A stretch of DNA of 64,000 bases from Streptomyces sp. Act143 (GCF_003143935.1 NZ_QFRX01000001.1:878071-942070); one strand, 5' to 3'; shown: positions 13,321 to 22,673, counted from the first letter of the stretch. Numbers and translations: made by a program. Notes: generated from the letters alone by a model not told the origin.

Positions 13321-15222
13321 ATGCGCGACGTCGCCCTCGCTCCCCCGTCCCTCTCCCCGCTGACCGGCGGGCTCGCCGACAGCGTCTTCACGACGGCGGA
13401 CCGCAATCCCACCCTTCCGATGCTCGCGCGCCGCTCCGGTCCCTCCGCCCCGTGGGAGGAGGTGACCGCCGTGGAGGTGCGGGACGAGGTGGTCGATCTG
13501 GCCAAGGGCCTGGTGGCCTCGGGGATCGCGCCGGGCCACCGGGTGGCGATCATGGCGCGCACCCGTTACGAGTGGACGGTGCTCAGCCATGCGCTGTGGG
13601 CGGTGGGCGCCGAAGTGGTGCCGATCTATCCGACGTCGTCGCGCGATCAGGTGGAGTGCATCCTCCGGGACGCGGGCTGTGTGGGTGTGGTCGTCGAGGA
13701 CGAACAGAGCGTGATGACCGTGGGGTCGGTGTGCGCCTCGCTGCCTCAGCTGCGCCACGTCTGGCAGTTGGACGCGGGGGCGTGGGAACAGCTCGTGGAA
13801 CGGGGCGAGTTGATTCCGTTCACGACGGTGGAGTCGCTGCGCCGCATCGTGCTGCCGGACTCCACCGCGGCGATCGTCTACACCTCCGGCACCTCCGGCC
13901 GGCCGCAGGGCTGTGCGGTGAGCCACCGGGGCCTGGCGAGCGCCTGCGACGTCCTGCTGGAGGGCTGGGGGCACACGGTGGTGCCGCCCGGCGGTCAGGG
14001 CAGCGTCCTGGCCTTCCTGCCGTTCTCCCATGTGTACGGCCTGCTGGTGCAGAGCCTGTGCATCCGCGGCGGGCTGCTGATGGGCCACGAGCCGGACCTG
14101 AGCCCGGAGACGCTGTCGGCGTCCCTGTTGTCGTTCCGGCCCACGTACTTCTGCGGTGTGCCGTCGCTCTTCGAGAAGATCTACAAGAACTTCCTGCGGA
14201 TGGCCCAGCAGGCGGGCCGCGGCGCCCTGTTCGAGCGGGCCGCGGAGACGGCACGGGACTTCGCGGCGGCCGTCGAACGCCACCGGCTGGGCCTCGGCCC
14301 GGGGCCCGGCCTGGACCTGCGGCTCCAGCACGCGCTGTACGAACGGACGGTGTACCGCAGGCTGCGGGCCGCGCTGGGCGGCCGGGTGCTCCGCGCGGCC
14401 TCGGGCGGGTCGCCGCTGGGCCGCGAACTGTGCCTGTTCTACGAAGGCATCGGCCTCTACGTGAACGACGCCTACGGGCTGACCGAGACCAGCGGCGGCA
14501 TCACGGCACAGCCCGTGGGCCGGGAGAAGTCGGGCACCGTCGGTCAGCCCCTGCCGGGCACCGACGTCCGGGTGGCCGACGACGGGGAGATCCTGGTGCG
14601 CGGCCCCTCGGTGTTCCAGGGCTACGTCAACGACGAGGCCGCCACCCGGGCGGCGCTGCGCGGCGGCTGGCTGGCCACGGGAGATTTGGGGTACCTCGAC
14701 CCCGAGGGCTATCTGACGATCACCGGCCGCAAGAAGGACGTCGTCATCACCAGCGGCGGCAAGAGTGTCGTCCCGGCCTTCCTGGAGCAGCGGCTGCGGA
14801 TGCACCCGCTCATCCACCAGGCGGTCCTGGTGGGCGACAACCGGCCCTGCATCGGGGCCCTGATCACGCTGGACCCGGACTTCCTGACCCACTGGCGCGG
14901 CGCCCTCGCGCTGCCGGGGGACGCGCCGAGCCGCGAGGCACGGGAGGAGAACGCGCTGCGGGAGGAGATCGGGCGGGCGGTGGCCGCGGCGAACAGCGCC
15001 GTGTCCCGTTCGGAGTCCATCCGCGTCTTCCGGGTGCTGCCGGAACCCTTCGACCGCACCAGCGCGCTGCTCACCCCGTCGATGAAACTGCGCCGGGACG
15101 CGATCGTCGAGCACTACGCGTTCGAGATCGACGCGATGTACCAGGCGCGCTCGCACGGCACGCGGCAGCGGGTGCCCGAGGAGCCCGCGGGCTGGGACGA
15201 CTCGGACAACGTGTTCCGGTGA
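13321..15222 (+). CDS. Long-chain acyl-CoA synthetase (AMP-forming ligase, FadD type)
   Basis: The 633-residue enzyme belongs to the ANL superfamily and should activate a long-chain fatty acid to acyl-CoA through an acyl-AMP. The adenylation P-loop IVYTSGTSGRPQG lies near residues 183-196, the A5-type motif NDAYGLTETSG near 382, and the hinge/A8 region TGDLGYLDPEGYLTITGRKK near 457. The substitution of the usual KG in the P-loop (SGRPQG for TGxPKG) is seen in some actinobacterial homologues. The ATG at 13321 has AGGAG six bases upstream. No signal peptide or membrane helix. It stands alone except for the small HATPase_c gene 114 bases downstream. Confidence 0.92.
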   Translation: MRDVALAPPSLSPLTGGLADSVFTTADRNPTLPMLARRSGPSAPWEEVTAVEVRDEVVDLAKGLVASGIAPGHRVAIMARTRYEWTVLSHALWAVGAEVVPIYPTSSRDQVECILRDAGCVGVVVEDEQSVMTVGSVCASLPQLRHVWQLDAGAWEQLVERGELIPFTTVESLRRIVLPDSTAAIVYTSGTSGRPQGCAVSHRGLASACDVLLEGWGHTVVPPGGQGSVLAFLPFSHVYGLLVQSLCIRGGLLMGHEPDLSPETLSASLLSFRPTYFCGVPSLFEKIYKNFLRMAQQAGRGALFERAAETARDFAAAVERHRLGLGPGPGLDLRLQHALYERTVYRRLRAALGGRVLRAASGGSPLGRELCLFYEGIGLYVNDAYGLTETSGGITAQPVGREKSGTVGQPLPGTDVRVADDGEILVRGPSVFQGYVNDEAATRAALRGGWLATGDLGYLDPEGYLTITGRKKDVVITSGGKSVVPAFLEQRLRMHPLIHQAVLVGDNRPCIGALITLDPDFLTHWRGALALPGDAPSREAREENALREEIGRAVAAANSAVSRSESIRVFRVLPEPFDRTSALLTPSMKLRRDAIVEHYAFEIDAMYQARSHGTRQRVPEEPAGWDDSDNVFR

Positions 15223-15336
15223 CGGGGACTCCCCGGTGGGGCGCGATTGACCTCGGCACGCCCGGGAACTCGCACAACCACCGACGTCGACGGACGCTGG
15301 ACGAAAGAAACAGCCGATGAACTCGTAGGGACGACA

Positions 15337-15741
15337 GTGGCCTCCGTGGAGATCCCGAGCCGCACCACGAGCTTCGCGGGCGAGCCGCAGAGCGTGACGG
15401 GGGCGCGGCTGGCCGCGGAGGACTTCCTGGGCGCCCTCGCCGACGTCCGCCCGCCCGGCGCGCCCGAGTACTGGCACGACATCCTGCTGGTCGTCACCGA
15501 GCTGGCCGCCAACGCCGTGCAGTACGCGCCCGGGGACTTCTCCCTGACCATGCGGCGGACCTTCGACGGGGTGCATGTGACGCTGCACGACTCCAATCCC
15601 ACCCCGCCGGCCCCGCGGCCCTTCCACCCGCGCACTGGCGGTGGCGGCGTCGGCTGGCATCTGATCCACGCCCTGTGCGAGCAGGTGAGCGTGGTGACGG
15701 AGGCACGCGGCAAGGACGTGCACGTGTTTCTGCCCTGGTGA
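15337..15741 (+). CDS. HATPase_c domain protein (anti-sigma/serine kinase type)
   Basis: The 134-residue protein has the complete nucleotide-binding motifs of the short Streptomyces RsbW-like family: ILLVVTELAANAVQYAP (N box with intact Asn), VTLHDSNPTPP (G1-like) and GGGGVGWHLIHALCEQVSVV (G2). Such proteins phosphorylate anti-anti-sigma factors or sequester sigma factors, but dozens of paralogues exist and most are unassigned. I chose the GTG at 15337 because TAGGGA lies five bases upstream; a TTG at 15247 would add 30 residues without a ribosome-binding site. It lies between fadD and ndh on the same strand. Partner sigma or antagonist unknown. Confidence 0.8.
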   Translation: MASVEIPSRTTSFAGEPQSVTGARLAAEDFLGALADVRPPGAPEYWHDILLVVTELAANAVQYAPGDFSLTMRRTFDGVHVTLHDSNPTPPAPRPFHPRTGGGGVGWHLIHALCEQVSVVTEARGKDVHVFLPW

Positions 15742-15806
15742 GTCACACGACTTTCACGTGCATCCCGTGCACTCGCGCACCCGTGCGGGCAAGGTGGTGC
15801 ACGACG

Positions 15807-15898
15807 CGTTCGTCTGCCTGCCGCACCCGGCTGGCGGAACGGCTCAGGGCACGGTGGGATCGGAGGGGTGGGCAGCAGCGATCCAGGGCAGACGAACG
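15807..15898 (+). promoter_or_regulatory. Inverted repeat and palindrome in the ndh leader
   Basis: CGTTCGTCTGCC at 15807-15818 is matched by its exact reverse complement at 15887-15898, 68 bases away. The right arm also forms a 13-base palindrome CGAACG-A-CGTTCG (15893-15905). Together they frame the 5' region of the NADH dehydrogenase gene that starts at 15943. This could be a long mRNA stem or a pair of operator sites. I looked for a Rex-type TGTGAAC-TTCACA site here and did not find one. Confidence 0.4.
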
Positions 15899-15942
15899 AC
15901 GTTCGACTCGGACCGCCGGAGCCGCAGAAGGGAAGAAAGACC

Positions 15943-17307
15943 GTGACACGACCCAGGATCCTGGTGGTTGGCGCAGGTTTCGCCGGCGTGGAGTGCGTAC
16001 GCCGGCTGGAACGCAAACTCGGCGCGGACGAGGCCGACGTCACGCTCGTGACGCCGTTCGCCTATCAGCTCTACCTTCCGCTGCTCCCGCAGGTCGCCTC
16101 CGGGGTGCTGACGCCCCAGTCGATCGCCGTGTCGCTGCGGCGGAGCAAGAAGTACCGCACCCGGATCATCCCGGGCGGCGCCATCGGCGTGGATCTCAAG
16201 GCGAAGGTGTGCGTGATCCGCACCATCACCGACGAGATCGTCGACGAGCGGTACGACTACATCGTGCTGGCCCCGGGCAGTGTGACCCGCACCTTCGACA
16301 TCCCCGGCCTGACGGACCACGCGTTCGGCATGAAGACGCTGGCCGAGGCCGCCTACATCCGCGACCACGTCATCTCGCAGCTCGACCTCGCCGACGCCAG
16401 CCACGACGAGGCGGAACGCGCGGCGCGGCTGCAGTTCGTGGTCGTCGGCGGCGGCTACGCGGGCACCGAGACCGCGGCCTGTCTGCAGAAGCTCACCCAC
16501 GCCGCCGTCAAGCGCTACCCGCGCATCGACCCGGCGCTCATCAAGTGGCATCTGATCGACATCGCCCCGAAGCTGATGCCCGAACTGGGCGACAAGCTGG
16601 GCAGCACCGCGCAGAACATCCTTGCCAAGCGCGGGATCGACATCTCCCTCGGCACGTCCGTCGCCAAGGCGGGCCCGGAGGAGGTCACCTTCACCGACGG
16701 CCGTGTCATCCCGACACGCACCCTGATCTGGACGGCCGGGGTGGTGGCGAGCCCGCTCATCGCGACGCTGGGCGCCGAGACGGTACGGGGGCGGCTCGTG
16801 GTGGGCGCGGACATGAGGATGCGGGGCCAGGACGGCGTCTTCGCCCTCGGTGACTCCGCCGCGGTGCCGGACGAGGCCAAGGGCGAGGAGGGCGCGATCT
16901 GCCCGCCCACCGCGCAGCACGCGATGCGCCAGGGCAAGCACGTCGCGGACAACGTCATCGCCACGCTGCGGGGCGGGGCGACGACCCCGTACACCCACAA
17001 GGACCTCGGTCTGGTCGTGGATCTCGGCGGCACGGACGCCGTGTCCAAGCCGCTGGGCATCGAGCTGACGGGGCTGCCTGCCCAGTTCGCGGCCCGCGGC
17101 TACCACTGGGCGGCGCTGCGCACCAATGTGGCCAAGGTGCGGGTGGCGACGAACTGGACGCTCAACGCGATCGCGGGCGACGATTTCGTCCGCACGGGGT
17201 TCCAGGCCCGCCGGGCGGCGAAGCTGAAGGACTTCGAGTACACGAACGCGTACCTCAGCCCGGAACAGGTGCGCGCCCATGTGGACGGCACGGAACGGCA
17301 GGACTAG
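15943..17307 (+). CDS. NAD(P)/FAD-dependent oxidoreductase, type II NADH dehydrogenase family
   Basis: The 454-residue flavoprotein should oxidise NADH and reduce quinone without pumping protons. The FAD-binding Rossmann motif ILVVGAGFAGVECVRRLE is at the N-terminus and the NADH-binding motif FVVVGGGYAGTETAACL near residue 170. GVFALGDSAAVPD near 300 is the second FAD contact. I see no hydrophobic C-terminal anchor of the size found in some NDH-2 enzymes; the tail (NAYLSPEQVRAHVDGTE) is charged. GTG 15943 is preferred over an upstream in-frame ATG at 15868 because GAAGGGAAG precedes it and the Rossmann fold starts at once. A 200-base leader with repeats precedes it. Confidence 0.88.
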   Translation: MTRPRILVVGAGFAGVECVRRLERKLGADEADVTLVTPFAYQLYLPLLPQVASGVLTPQSIAVSLRRSKKYRTRIIPGGAIGVDLKAKVCVIRTITDEIVDERYDYIVLAPGSVTRTFDIPGLTDHAFGMKTLAEAAYIRDHVISQLDLADASHDEAERAARLQFVVVGGGYAGTETAACLQKLTHAAVKRYPRIDPALIKWHLIDIAPKLMPELGDKLGSTAQNILAKRGIDISLGTSVAKAGPEEVTFTDGRVIPTRTLIWTAGVVASPLIATLGAETVRGRLVVGADMRMRGQDGVFALGDSAAVPDEAKGEEGAICPPTAQHAMRQGKHVADNVIATLRGGATTPYTHKDLGLVVDLGGTDAVSKPLGIELTGLPAQFAARGYHWAALRTNVAKVRVATNWTLNAIAGDDFVRTGFQARRAAKLKDFEYTNAYLSPEQVRAHVDGTERQD

Positions 17308-17378
17308 GGCCTGTCCGGTGGCACGGGTGGCGGGGAAAGAGTGGCGGCTCGGGTGAGGCGGAAGGGGCGGGGCGTCGG

Positions 17379-19643
17379 GTGCCGTCGGAACGATTCCGGT
17401 ACCGCGTCGTGACGGGGTCCGGGCGGGCGCGGCTGCGGGATCTCGTGGCGGCGTCCGATCCCGGGCTGCTCCGGCTGACGGCCGGGCTGCGGACGGTGGG
17501 GGCCATCGCCCTGACGCTGGCAGTCCTGGCCCCGTTCCGCACGGACGTGCGGCATCTGGTGGCGGGGGCGATCGCGGCGATGGTCGCCACCTTCGCGGTC
17601 CGCGACAAGGAGCGCTCCGGGCAGGCGGTGACGCTCGGGCTCGGGCTGCCGGTGGCGCTGACCGCCGTGACGCTGGGGGCGCTGCTGGCGGACCAGGTGG
17701 TCGCCGGTGACCTGTTCTTCGTCGCGCTGATCTTCTGCGCGGTCTACGGGCGGCGGTTCGGCGACCGTGGCACCGCGCTCGGGCTGATCGGCTTCCAGGT
17801 GTACTTCCTGTCGCTGTTCGTCGGCGCGACGGTGCCCGGACTGCCGTCGCTGTACGGGGCGATCGGCGTCGCCTTCCTGAGCAGTGCCGTGGTGCGGTTC
17901 GCGCTGGTGCCGGAGACGCCGGCGGGGACGCTGGAGCGGCTGCGGTCCGCCTTCCGCGCCCGCCTGGCCCGGTTGGTGACCGCGCACCTCGAACTGCTCG
18001 ACGCGGGCCCCGAGGACGTGGAGCGGGCACTGGAGCATGTCCGGGAAGGAACCGCGCGGCTGCACGACACCGCTCTGATGATCCAGGGGCGGCTGGAGGC
18101 GGGGACCGCCGACGAGGGCGTGGCCCGGCTCGTGCAGCGGCGGGTGGCGGACGCCGAGGTGGCCGCCGAGCGGCTGGGGTTGCTGCTGCTGACCGCGCGC
18201 AGCGCCGAGCGGGCGGACACCCTGACCCTGCATCTGCCGGGTGCGCCGGTGCCCTCAGGCGGGCTGCTGCCCGTGCGGGACAAGGCCATCGACCAGCTGC
18301 GCCGGGATCTGGCGGCCCTGCGGCTGCTCGTCCTGCGGCCGGTGTCCGCACAGCACGGGACGGCGCTGTCGCATGTCCGCAACCGGCTCCTCGGCTACCG
18401 GGACGAGGAGAACCTCCCGGTGGCCCCGCCCGCGGTCCAGGACGTCTTCAGGGGCGTGGGCGAGACCGCCCGGGCGGTGCTGGGGCTGCGGGTCGCGCTC
18501 GACGGGCCGCAGGACGAGTCGGACGACAGCCCCGCGACGGCCCGCTCGCGGGAGGAGCTGGACGCCGAGGACGCGGCCATCGACGCCGGCGAGGAGGCGG
18601 CGCAGGAGGAACCGACGGGGCTGCGGCGGCCGACGACGCGGGCGGCGGTGCAGGTGGCGGTGGGGTCGTCGCTGGCCATCGCGGGCGGTGAGCTGCTGTC
18701 CAGCCAGCGCTGGTACTGGGCGGTGCTGACCTGCTGGATCGTGTTCATCAACACCGCCTCCACGGGCGAGATCCTGGTCAAGGGCTACCGGCGGCTGCTC
18801 GGCACGGTGCTCGGCGTGGTGGCGGGCATCGGGCTGGCGGCGCTGGTCGGGCACCACACCTGGACGGCGTTCGCGCTGGTGCTGGTGTGCGTGTTCCTGA
18901 TGTTCTACTCGGCGCCGCTGTCGTACACGCTGATGTCGTTCTTCGTGACCGCCGCGCTGGGGCTGCTCTACACCCTGCTGCACACGTACAGCTTCTCGGT
19001 GCTCGTGCTGCGGGTGGAGGAGACGGCGCTCGGGGCGGCCTGCGGGGTGCTGGCGGCGGCGTTCGTGCTGCCGGTGCGGACGGACCGCCGTACGAACGAT
19101 CTGCTGGTCGCCGTGCTGGACCGGCTCGCGGACGTCACCGAGACGGCCGTGGACCAGCTCAGCGGCGGTCCGCCGGCCGATCTGCTGGACCAGGCGCGCG
19201 AGCTGGATCAGGCACTGGCCGACCTGCGGGCCGCCACCCAGCCGCTCACCCATCCCGTCACCCCGCTGCGGGCCCGGCGGGACACCGCGCGCTATGTCGT
19301 GGCCCTGCTGGAGACGTGCGCGTACCAGGCGCGGGCCCTGGCCGCGACCGCGGAACTCCTGCCCACGCACCCCTCGATCGCGGCCGACCCGCGGCTGCGC
19401 GGCGCCGGGCAGCGCATCCTGCGCAACATCCGCGCCCTCGCCGCGCACGTCGCCGACGAGCACGCCGCCGACGAAATCGGTACCGGGCCGAGCATCGCCG
19501 CGCTGCTGGAGACCGGCGCAGCGGGCGCCCCCCGCTTCGGCCGCGTCACGGACCGGGTGCTGCGGCACCTGGGTCGGCTGGACGAGGGTGTGGTGGGCCT
19601 GGCCCGCCCGCTACGGGTACCGGTGGCCCGGCCGCCGGGGTGA
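17379..19643 (+). CDS. FUSC-family (aromatic acid exporter-like) integral membrane protein
   Basis: The 754-residue protein has two membrane clusters separated by a soluble region. The first, at about 30-180, contains VGAIALTLAVLAPF and AVTLGLGLPVALTAVTLGAL. The second, at about 425-570, contains GVVAGIGLAALVGHH and the FUSC_2 motif SSQRWYWAVLTCWIVFIN. The central part, about 190-410, and the C-terminal 180 residues are cytoplasmic and helical. This is the fusaric acid resistance/p-hydroxybenzoate efflux architecture. The substrate is not visible. The GTG at 17379 has GGAAGGGG upstream. It converges on the DUF1206 gene; between the stops lies GC-rich sequence with a small GGGCC-GCA-GGCCC hairpin. 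Confidence 0.85.
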   Translation: MPSERFRYRVVTGSGRARLRDLVAASDPGLLRLTAGLRTVGAIALTLAVLAPFRTDVRHLVAGAIAAMVATFAVRDKERSGQAVTLGLGLPVALTAVTLGALLADQVVAGDLFFVALIFCAVYGRRFGDRGTALGLIGFQVYFLSLFVGATVPGLPSLYGAIGVAFLSSAVVRFALVPETPAGTLERLRSAFRARLARLVTAHLELLDAGPEDVERALEHVREGTARLHDTALMIQGRLEAGTADEGVARLVQRRVADAEVAAERLGLLLLTARSAERADTLTLHLPGAPVPSGGLLPVRDKAIDQLRRDLAALRLLVLRPVSAQHGTALSHVRNRLLGYRDEENLPVAPPAVQDVFRGVGETARAVLGLRVALDGPQDESDDSPATARSREELDAEDAAIDAGEEAAQEEPTGLRRPTTRAAVQVAVGSSLAIAGGELLSSQRWYWAVLTCWIVFINTASTGEILVKGYRRLLGTVLGVVAGIGLAALVGHHTWTAFALVLVCVFLMFYSAPLSYTLMSFFVTAALGLLYTLLHTYSFSVLVLRVEETALGAACGVLAAAFVLPVRTDRRTNDLLVAVLDRLADVTETAVDQLSGGPPADLLDQARELDQALADLRAATQPLTHPVTPLRARRDTARYVVALLETCAYQARALAATAELLPTHPSIAADPRLRGAGQRILRNIRALAAHVADEHAADEIGTGPSIAALLETGAAGAPRFGRVTDRVLRHLGRLDEGVVGLARPLRVPVARPPG

Positions 19644-19780
19644 CGTGGGCGCGCCTGACGCCCTCCGCCCCGCCGGGCCACTTGCCTGAATCCGGTGGGC
19701 CGCAGGCCCGATCGCCCACGCGCATCCGACAGGCGGCATACATCCGCCCCACCCGCTCGCCCGCGCGAACCCGGCGGGCC

Positions 19781-20626
19781 TCACACCCTCCCCCACCGCG
19801 CCATGGCGAAGGAGAACAGGCCGAACAGCACCAGGCCGGCCGCGACGCAGGCCAGCAGCCACGGGCCCGCCGGGAGGTCGGCGAAGGAGCGGAGGGTGTC
19901 GTCCAGGCCCTTGGCCTTGTCGGGTTCGTAGTCGACCGCGGCCCGCACCGCGAAGGCTCCGGCCGTCGCGAACACCAGCCCGCGGGCCGCGCCTCCGCCG
20001 ACGCCCGTCACGTCCACCAGACGCCGGGTCCGCGGGGACATCTCGCCGAGTTTGAACTTGTCGCGGTACGCCCGCATGACCGCCCGGGCACCGATCCACA
20101 CCCCCGCCACGGCGACCCCGGCCCCGGCCAGCGCCACGAGCCACTGACCGGCGGGCATTTCCAGCGCCTTCGCGGTGACGTCCTTGGACTGCTCGTCGCT
20201 CGACCCGTTGCCGCCCCCGCCCGACCCGCCGCCGGCCGCGAACGACAGCACCGAGTAGGCGACGAAGCAGTAGAAGACGAACCGGGTCAGCGCCAGCAGC
20301 CGCTTCTTCGCCGTACGGCCCTCCGGCCCGACCGAGCCGAACAGCGCCTCGGAAAGCCGCCACAGCGCCATGCCGGCGAGCCCGGCGCCCAGGGCCCACA
20401 GCAGGACGGCCCCGAAGGGCTTCTCGGACAGTTCGGCGAGGGCGCCGCCGCGGTCCGCCTGGCGTTTTCCGTCGCCGAAGGCGATCTGGAGCGCCAGCAC
20501 TCCGACCAGCAGGTAGATCACACCGCGAGCCGTGAGACCCGCGCGGGCCGCGCCCTCGGTCACGGAGCCGCGGGCAGCGCGTTGGGCACCGATACGGCCC
20601 TCGCGGGCGATGGCAGTCGGATTCAT
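19781..20626 (-). CDS. DUF1206 domain-containing six-helix membrane protein
   Basis: The 281-residue protein contains three DUF1206 repeats, each of two membrane helices. Helices lie at GVIYLLVGVLALQIAF, LLWALGAGLAGMALW, FVFYCFVAYSVLSF, WLVALAGAGVAVAGVW, GLVFATAGAFAVRAAV and ACVAAGLVLFGLFSF. A glycine-rich loop (GGGSGGGGNGSS) follows the third helix. The domain has no established function. The ATG at 20626 has GGGAGG five bases upstream and fits better than upstream in-frame starts. It lies 76 bases downstream of the sigma factor gene on the same strand, so it may be read from the sigma operon. That would make it a candidate stress-regulated membrane protein. Confidence 0.85.
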   Translation of the reverse strand: MNPTAIAREGRIGAQRAARGSVTEGAARAGLTARGVIYLLVGVLALQIAFGDGKRQADRGGALAELSEKPFGAVLLWALGAGLAGMALWRLSEALFGSVGPEGRTAKKRLLALTRFVFYCFVAYSVLSFAAGGGSGGGGNGSSDEQSKDVTAKALEMPAGQWLVALAGAGVAVAGVWIGARAVMRAYRDKFKLGEMSPRTRRLVDVTGVGGGAARGLVFATAGAFAVRAAVDYEPDKAKGLDDTLRSFADLPAGPWLLACVAAGLVLFGLFSFAMARWGRV

Positions 20627-20702
20627 CTGGACCTCCCGTGCTCCGAATGCCCCGGTCGCCACGCGGCACACCCGGGAGGCCGGCCGACCGGCACACCGCT
20701 GC

Positions 20703-21536
20703 TCAAACCGCGACCCGCTCGCCGAGCGCCTCGGCGCGGACCCGGGCGCAACTGCGGCTGATCAGACGGGAGACGTGCATCTGCGAGATGCCGAGCTGGT
20801 CGGCGATGCGGCTCTGCGTCATGTCCTCGAAGAACCGCATGTAGAGGATGGCGCGTTCGCGCTCGGGCAGCCTGCGCAGGCCCGCCTTGACGGACTCGCG
20901 GTCGACCACGACGTCGTACGAGGAGTCGGAGCCTCCCAGGGTGTCGGCGAGGCTGTATCCGTCGTCACCGGTGGAGAGTTCGGCGTCCAGGGACAGGGCG
21001 CTGTAGCTCTCCAGCGCCTCCAGGCCCGCGTTGACCTCCTCCTCGGTCAGGCCGGTGTGGGCGGCGAGGTCGGCGGGGGTGGGTTCGGGGGTGCCCGGCG
21101 TCTGGGTGAGCTCGCGGCGGGCCACCCGCACCTTGTTGCGCAGTTCCTGGACCCGGCGGGGCACCCGCAGGGCCCACATCCGGTCCCGGAAGTGCCGCTT
21201 GACCTCGCCGGTGATGGTCGGGACGGCGTAGCTCTCGAAGGCGCCGCGTTCGGGGTCGAAGCGGTCGACGGCCTTGACGAGGCCGAGGGCGGCGACCTGC
21301 CGCAGGTCCTCCAGCGACTCGCCGCGTTCGCGGAACCGGCCGGCGATGCGGTGGGCCATGGGGAGCCAGGCGGTGACGAGTTCGTCGCGGACGGCGTCCC
21401 GTTCGGGGCCGGGCTCCAGGGTGGTGAGCCGGGCGAAGAGGGTCGCGGTGTCGGGGGCGTCGTCATGGCGCCGCCGCGGGGCCGCGGTCGGCGCGTCGGG
21501 GAGGCCGGGACGGCTTGTCGATTTGTCGATAAGCAT
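20703..21536 (-). CDS. RNA polymerase sigma factor, SigB/SigF/SigG subfamily
   Basis: The 277-residue protein has the domains of this subfamily in order. Region 2 contains LPMAHRIAGRF, SLEDLRQVAALGLVKAVDRF and TITGEVKRHFRDRMWALRVP. Region 3 contains LRNKVRVARRELTQ and DLAAHTGLTEEEV. Region 4 contains RRLPERERAILYMRFFEDM and the helix-turn-helix SRIADQLGISQMHVSRLI. The ATG at 21536 has AGGAG nine bases upstream. Immediately upstream on the same strand is an RsbW-like gene, the usual anti-sigma partner. In Streptomyces these factors govern osmotic, oxidative and developmental responses; which of the several paralogues this is cannot be told from sequence reading alone. Confidence 0.93.
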   Translation of the reverse strand: MLIDKSTSRPGLPDAPTAAPRRRHDDAPDTATLFARLTTLEPGPERDAVRDELVTAWLPMAHRIAGRFRERGESLEDLRQVAALGLVKAVDRFDPERGAFESYAVPTITGEVKRHFRDRMWALRVPRRVQELRNKVRVARRELTQTPGTPEPTPADLAAHTGLTEEEVNAGLEALESYSALSLDAELSTGDDGYSLADTLGGSDSSYDVVVDRESVKAGLRRLPERERAILYMRFFEDMTQSRIADQLGISQMHVSRLISRSCARVRAEALGERVAV

Positions 21537-21719
21537 GCGGAATCGCTCCTGAACGATGGTTTCAGGGACTTGACCGCGGGAGGAGTGCTGCCCGGACACC
21601 GGGGCCCCGGAGCAGCCCTACCGCTCCCGTCGGCGCGCCTCCGGTCCGAAGCACGACTGTGCGTCTGCCCTGCCGCCGGGGGAGCAAACTCCGCTTCGCG
21701 ACGGAAGGCGGACGTCGGG

Positions 21720-22226
21720 TCAGGACAGCGGCACGAGCGCGGTGATGCACTTGCCTCCGGAGGCGAGGCCGGTGACCCGGACGTCGCGCGCCAGCCGGCA
21801 GACGATCGGCCAGCCGCGGCCGCCCACCCGCCACCGGCCGTGCGGGTCGACGGGCTCCTCGGTCACCGGCAGCGCGTCGCTGCGGTCGCTGACCGAGACC
21901 CGTACGCCGGGCTCGTCGACGTCCACGTGGAAGTCGGTGATGCCGCCGCCGTGCAGGATCGCGTTGGAGGTGAGCTCGGAGGCGACGAGCAGGGCGTCGG
22001 CCACGGACTCCCGGTCGCAAGGGGTCCCGGTGGCCCGGCAGCGCGCGGCCACGGCCCGCTCCACGGCGCGGCGCGCCTCGGCGGGCTTGCACGGGCAGTG
22101 CTGCCGCGGCCTGCCGGTCGCGGACGGCTGGGGGACGGGTGCCGGCCGCGGACGGCCGGCTGTCGCCTGATCGGCGGTGGATGCCGTCGTTTCGGGGGCG
22201 GATTCGGTCCTGTGCTCCCTACACAT
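21720..22226 (-). CDS. HATPase_c anti-sigma regulatory kinase (RsbW/PrsH-like)
   Basis: The 168-residue protein has a proline/alanine-rich N-terminal extension of about 45 residues, then a complete HATPase_c fold: ALLVASELTSNAILHGGG (N box), VRVSVSDRSDALP (G1) and GGRGWPIVCRLARDVRVTG (G2). The ATG at 22226 has AGGGAG nine bases upstream. It is 183 bases upstream of the sigma gene on the same strand, the standard order for an anti-sigma kinase and its sigma factor. Inference: it binds and inhibits that sigma factor until an anti-anti-sigma protein displaces it. No STAS-domain antagonist is encoded in the window, so the release partner must lie elsewhere. Confidence 0.85.
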   Translation of the reverse strand: MCREHRTESAPETTASTADQATAGRPRPAPVPQPSATGRPRQHCPCKPAEARRAVERAVAARCRATGTPCDRESVADALLVASELTSNAILHGGGITDFHVDVDEPGVRVSVSDRSDALPVTEEPVDPHGRWRVGGRGWPIVCRLARDVRVTGLASGGKCITALVPLS

Positions 22227-22451
22227 GGTCTGGGCTCCCTGAACGGTTTGGGACGAGCCGGACCCTTCCGTGCCCTCGGCCACCGCACTCGGCGGGCCCT
22301 CGCCGGCCACGGCCCTCGGCCGACCGGCGGCGGCGCAGTGGTTCGCGCCGCGTGAGCATCGCAGGTCTCCTCTTTCGGCTGACCGTTCCGGGACCCGACA
22401 AACCTCGAAGGCGCGGGCCATCCGGCAGCCGGGACGGGGTACCCGGCTCGC

Positions 22452-22673
22452 ATGACCGATGTCGTGGACTCAGACGAGCTGTTGCGGCGCATCCAGCGCG
22501 CCCGGGCCTGCGCCCTGGAGGAGGAGCGGGCGTGGCGGACCCGGGGCGACGCCCTGCGGTCGAGCGATCCGGAGGGCGCGCGGGATGCCACCGTGCGGAC
22601 GCTGGCCTACGAGGCCGTGCTCAGAGTGCTGGACGAGATCCTCACGCCGGGCAAGAGGGCCGGTGACCACTGA
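22452..22673 (+). CDS. Small hypothetical protein
   Basis: The 73-residue reading frame begins MTDVVDSDELLRRIQRARAC and is predicted to be mostly helical and charged, with many Arg, Glu and Asp. I recognise no domain. It is divergent from the anti-sigma gene and ends 42 bases before the decarboxylase gene on the same strand, so it could be the first gene of that unit. G/C at third codon positions supports coding, but no strong ribosome-binding site precedes the ATG; GGGGTACC lies about 10 bases upstream. Confidence 0.5.
   Translation: MTDVVDSDELLRRIQRARACALEEERAWRTRGDALRSSDPEGARDATVRTLAYEAVLRVLDEILTPGKRAGDH

Noticed and set aside
15742..15942. Possible Rex operator upstream of the NADH dehydrogenase gene.
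   Set aside because: No TGTGAAC-N3-TTCACA-like sequence is present; only an unrelated palindrome and inverted repeat were found.
19644..19780. Bidirectional terminator between the FUSC and DUF1206 genes.
   Set aside because: Only a 5-base GGGCC/GGCCC stem and widely spaced 8-base arms are seen; too weak to call.
21537..21719. SigB-type promoter upstream of the sigma factor gene (GTTTGC followed by GGGCAG).
   Set aside because: The -10 element deviates from GGGTAC at key bases and the spacing is only about 13 bases, so I do not list it.
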